13,574 nucleotides of DNA from NCBI GenBank assembly GCA_023473405.1, contig JAMCZD010000025.1, forward strand, positions 1-13,574, written 5' to 3'. The position numbers and the translations under genes were made by a program. The DNA comes from Candidatus Omnitrophota bacterium (lineage in GTDB: Bacteria; Verrucomicrobiota; Verrucomicrobiia; Limisphaerales; UBA1319). The notes below the pieces were generated by a model. That model worked only from the letters and a program-made list of their open reading frames with translations. It ran no database searches and had not been told where the DNA came from. Positions 12,952 through 13,574 of this stretch are shown piece by piece; within the stretch, counting starts at the first letter, position 1, and each line of letters begins with the position of its first letter.

Positions 12952-12979
12952 AACCTAACAAACAATTCGTCGAAGTCAA
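12952..12979 (-). promoter_or_regulatory. Possible rplM-rpsI promoter
   Basis: On the minus strand TTGACT (12979-12974; 5/6 match to -35) lies right after the lpxD stop, followed after 16 bases by TAGGTT (12957-12952; 3/6 match to -10). The start point would be near 12945, with a leader of about 20 bases. The -35 is good and the -10 poor; a ribosomal protein operon promoter in this short gap is expected, but the exact site is uncertain. Confidence 0.25.
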
Positions 12980-12982
12980 TAG

Positions 12983-13574
12983 TCATTTATCGATCTCCGC
13001 CAATCGCCTCTCCAATGCCTGGACCCGGCGCAACAAATCCGGCAGTTGTTGGGCGGCGATCAATTGGCGTTTCATTTGACGGTCCGGCCGTGCGGGAATG
13101 CCCATCCATTTCTCGCCATCGCCGATGTCGTTCATCACGCCGGACTTGGCGGCCACTGTCACACGGTCGCCCAGCTTCAGATGACCGGCCAGACCCACCT
13201 GGCCAGCCAGCGTCACGAAATTGCCCAATCGCGTGCTGCCGGCAATCCCCACCTGGGCCACCAGGAGGCAATGCTCGCCCACGATAACATTGTGCGCGAT
13301 CTGGACCAAGTTGTCGATTTTTGTCCCCTTGCCGATAACCGTTGGTTCGAGCGTGCCCCGGTCAATGGTGACGTTGGCTCCCACCTCGACATCCTCGTGG
13401 ATGATCACATAACCGACTTGCGGGACCTTGTGGTGCGCCCCCGCATCAAACACATAACCATAGCCGTCGGCCCCTATAACCGCCCCCGAATGAATCCGCA
13501 CCCGGGCGCCTATGCGGGTCTGCGGATAAAGGGTCACATTCGCAAACAGGCGAACGTCTTCAGCCAACTGACAT
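12983..13574 (-). CDS. lpxD: UDP-3-O-acylglucosamine N-acyltransferase, C-terminal part (5' end outside window)
   Basis: Third step of lipid A synthesis, adding the N-linked acyl chain; cytoplasmic trimer. The visible 197 residues are the left-handed beta-helix, made of hexapeptide repeats: FANVTLYPQTRIGARVRIHS, then GAVIGADGYGYVFD, HEDVEVGANVTIDRGTL, IGKGTKIDNLVQIAHNVIVG (holding the AHN catalytic-histidine motif), GIAGSTRLGNFVTLAGQVGLAGH, and MGIPARPDRQMKRQL. The last 30 residues form a charged helix (LPDLLRRVQALERRLAEIDK). The N-terminal uridine-binding domain and the start codon lie beyond the right edge; the frame is open to the last base, with the codon before the TTG at 13567 still in frame. 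It marks the organism as having an LPS outer membrane. Confidence 0.95.
   Translation of the reverse strand, partial: CQLAEDVRLFANVTLYPQTRIGARVRIHSGAVIGADGYGYVFDAGAHHKVPQVGYVIIHEDVEVGANVTIDRGTLEPTVIGKGTKIDNLVQIAHNVIVGEHCLLVAQVGIAGSTRLGNFVTLAGQVGLAGHLKLGDRVTVAAKSGVMNDIGDGEKWMGIPARPDRQMKRQLIAAQQLPDLLRRVQALERRLAEIDK

Overview
The window reads as a GC-rich chromosomal segment of a Gram-negative (LpxD, periplasm-directed Tat and Sec signals) free-living bacterium. The closest fit I can infer is Verrucomicrobiota, possibly the Pedosphaera/Limisphaera side. The reasons are palindromic and 'GAGCGTGGAG'-type dispersed intergenic repeats, a Rho with a long charged/proline-rich N-terminal extension, no recognisable Shine-Dalgarno motif before most genes, and a Tat-exported sugar-enzyme-like protein beside an ABC sugar ATPase. 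This is inference from gene content, not from a phylogenetic marker search.

Left part (1-4247): a divergent carbohydrate locus. On the minus strand lies most of a two-domain RbsA/MglA-type sugar ABC transporter ATPase, cut by the window edge. On the plus strand lies an 880-residue Tat-exported protein of no family I recognise, with features of a TIM-barrel glycosidase-like enzyme. The 262-base gap between them holds a sigma70-like promoter for the transporter gene, a cluster of three short perfect hairpins (REP-like) and a 16-base palindrome close to the start of the exported protein.

Middle (4248-10745): all minus strand. Reading with transcription: purD, then (ATGA overlap) a secreted S41-peptidase-like protein that has lost both catalytic residues, then a three-domain fusion protein (low-molecular-weight protein phosphatase + ribose-5-phosphate isomerase B + serine hydroxymethyltransferase), then, after a 155-base gap, rho. 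The fusion joins in one chain the products of the Bacillus ywlE-rpiB-(ywlG)-glyA neighbourhood. Its two metabolic domains supply the ribose-phosphate and glycine precursors on which PurD depends, so purD and the fusion make a coherent supply line for glycinamide ribonucleotide.

Right part (10957-13574): minus strand housekeeping genes in the order lpxD (partial), rplM, rpsI, argC. A strong hairpin sits between rpsI and argC, and a second copy of the 'GAGCGTGGAG' repeat array separates argC from purD. No intergenic stretch exceeds 300 bases; no tRNA, rRNA, CRISPR array, transposase or prophage gene was seen.

Most notable: the triple fusion enzyme and its unusual phosphatase and isomerase active-site residues, the dyad-less S41 homologue, the unclassified exported protein, and the two families of intergenic repeats.
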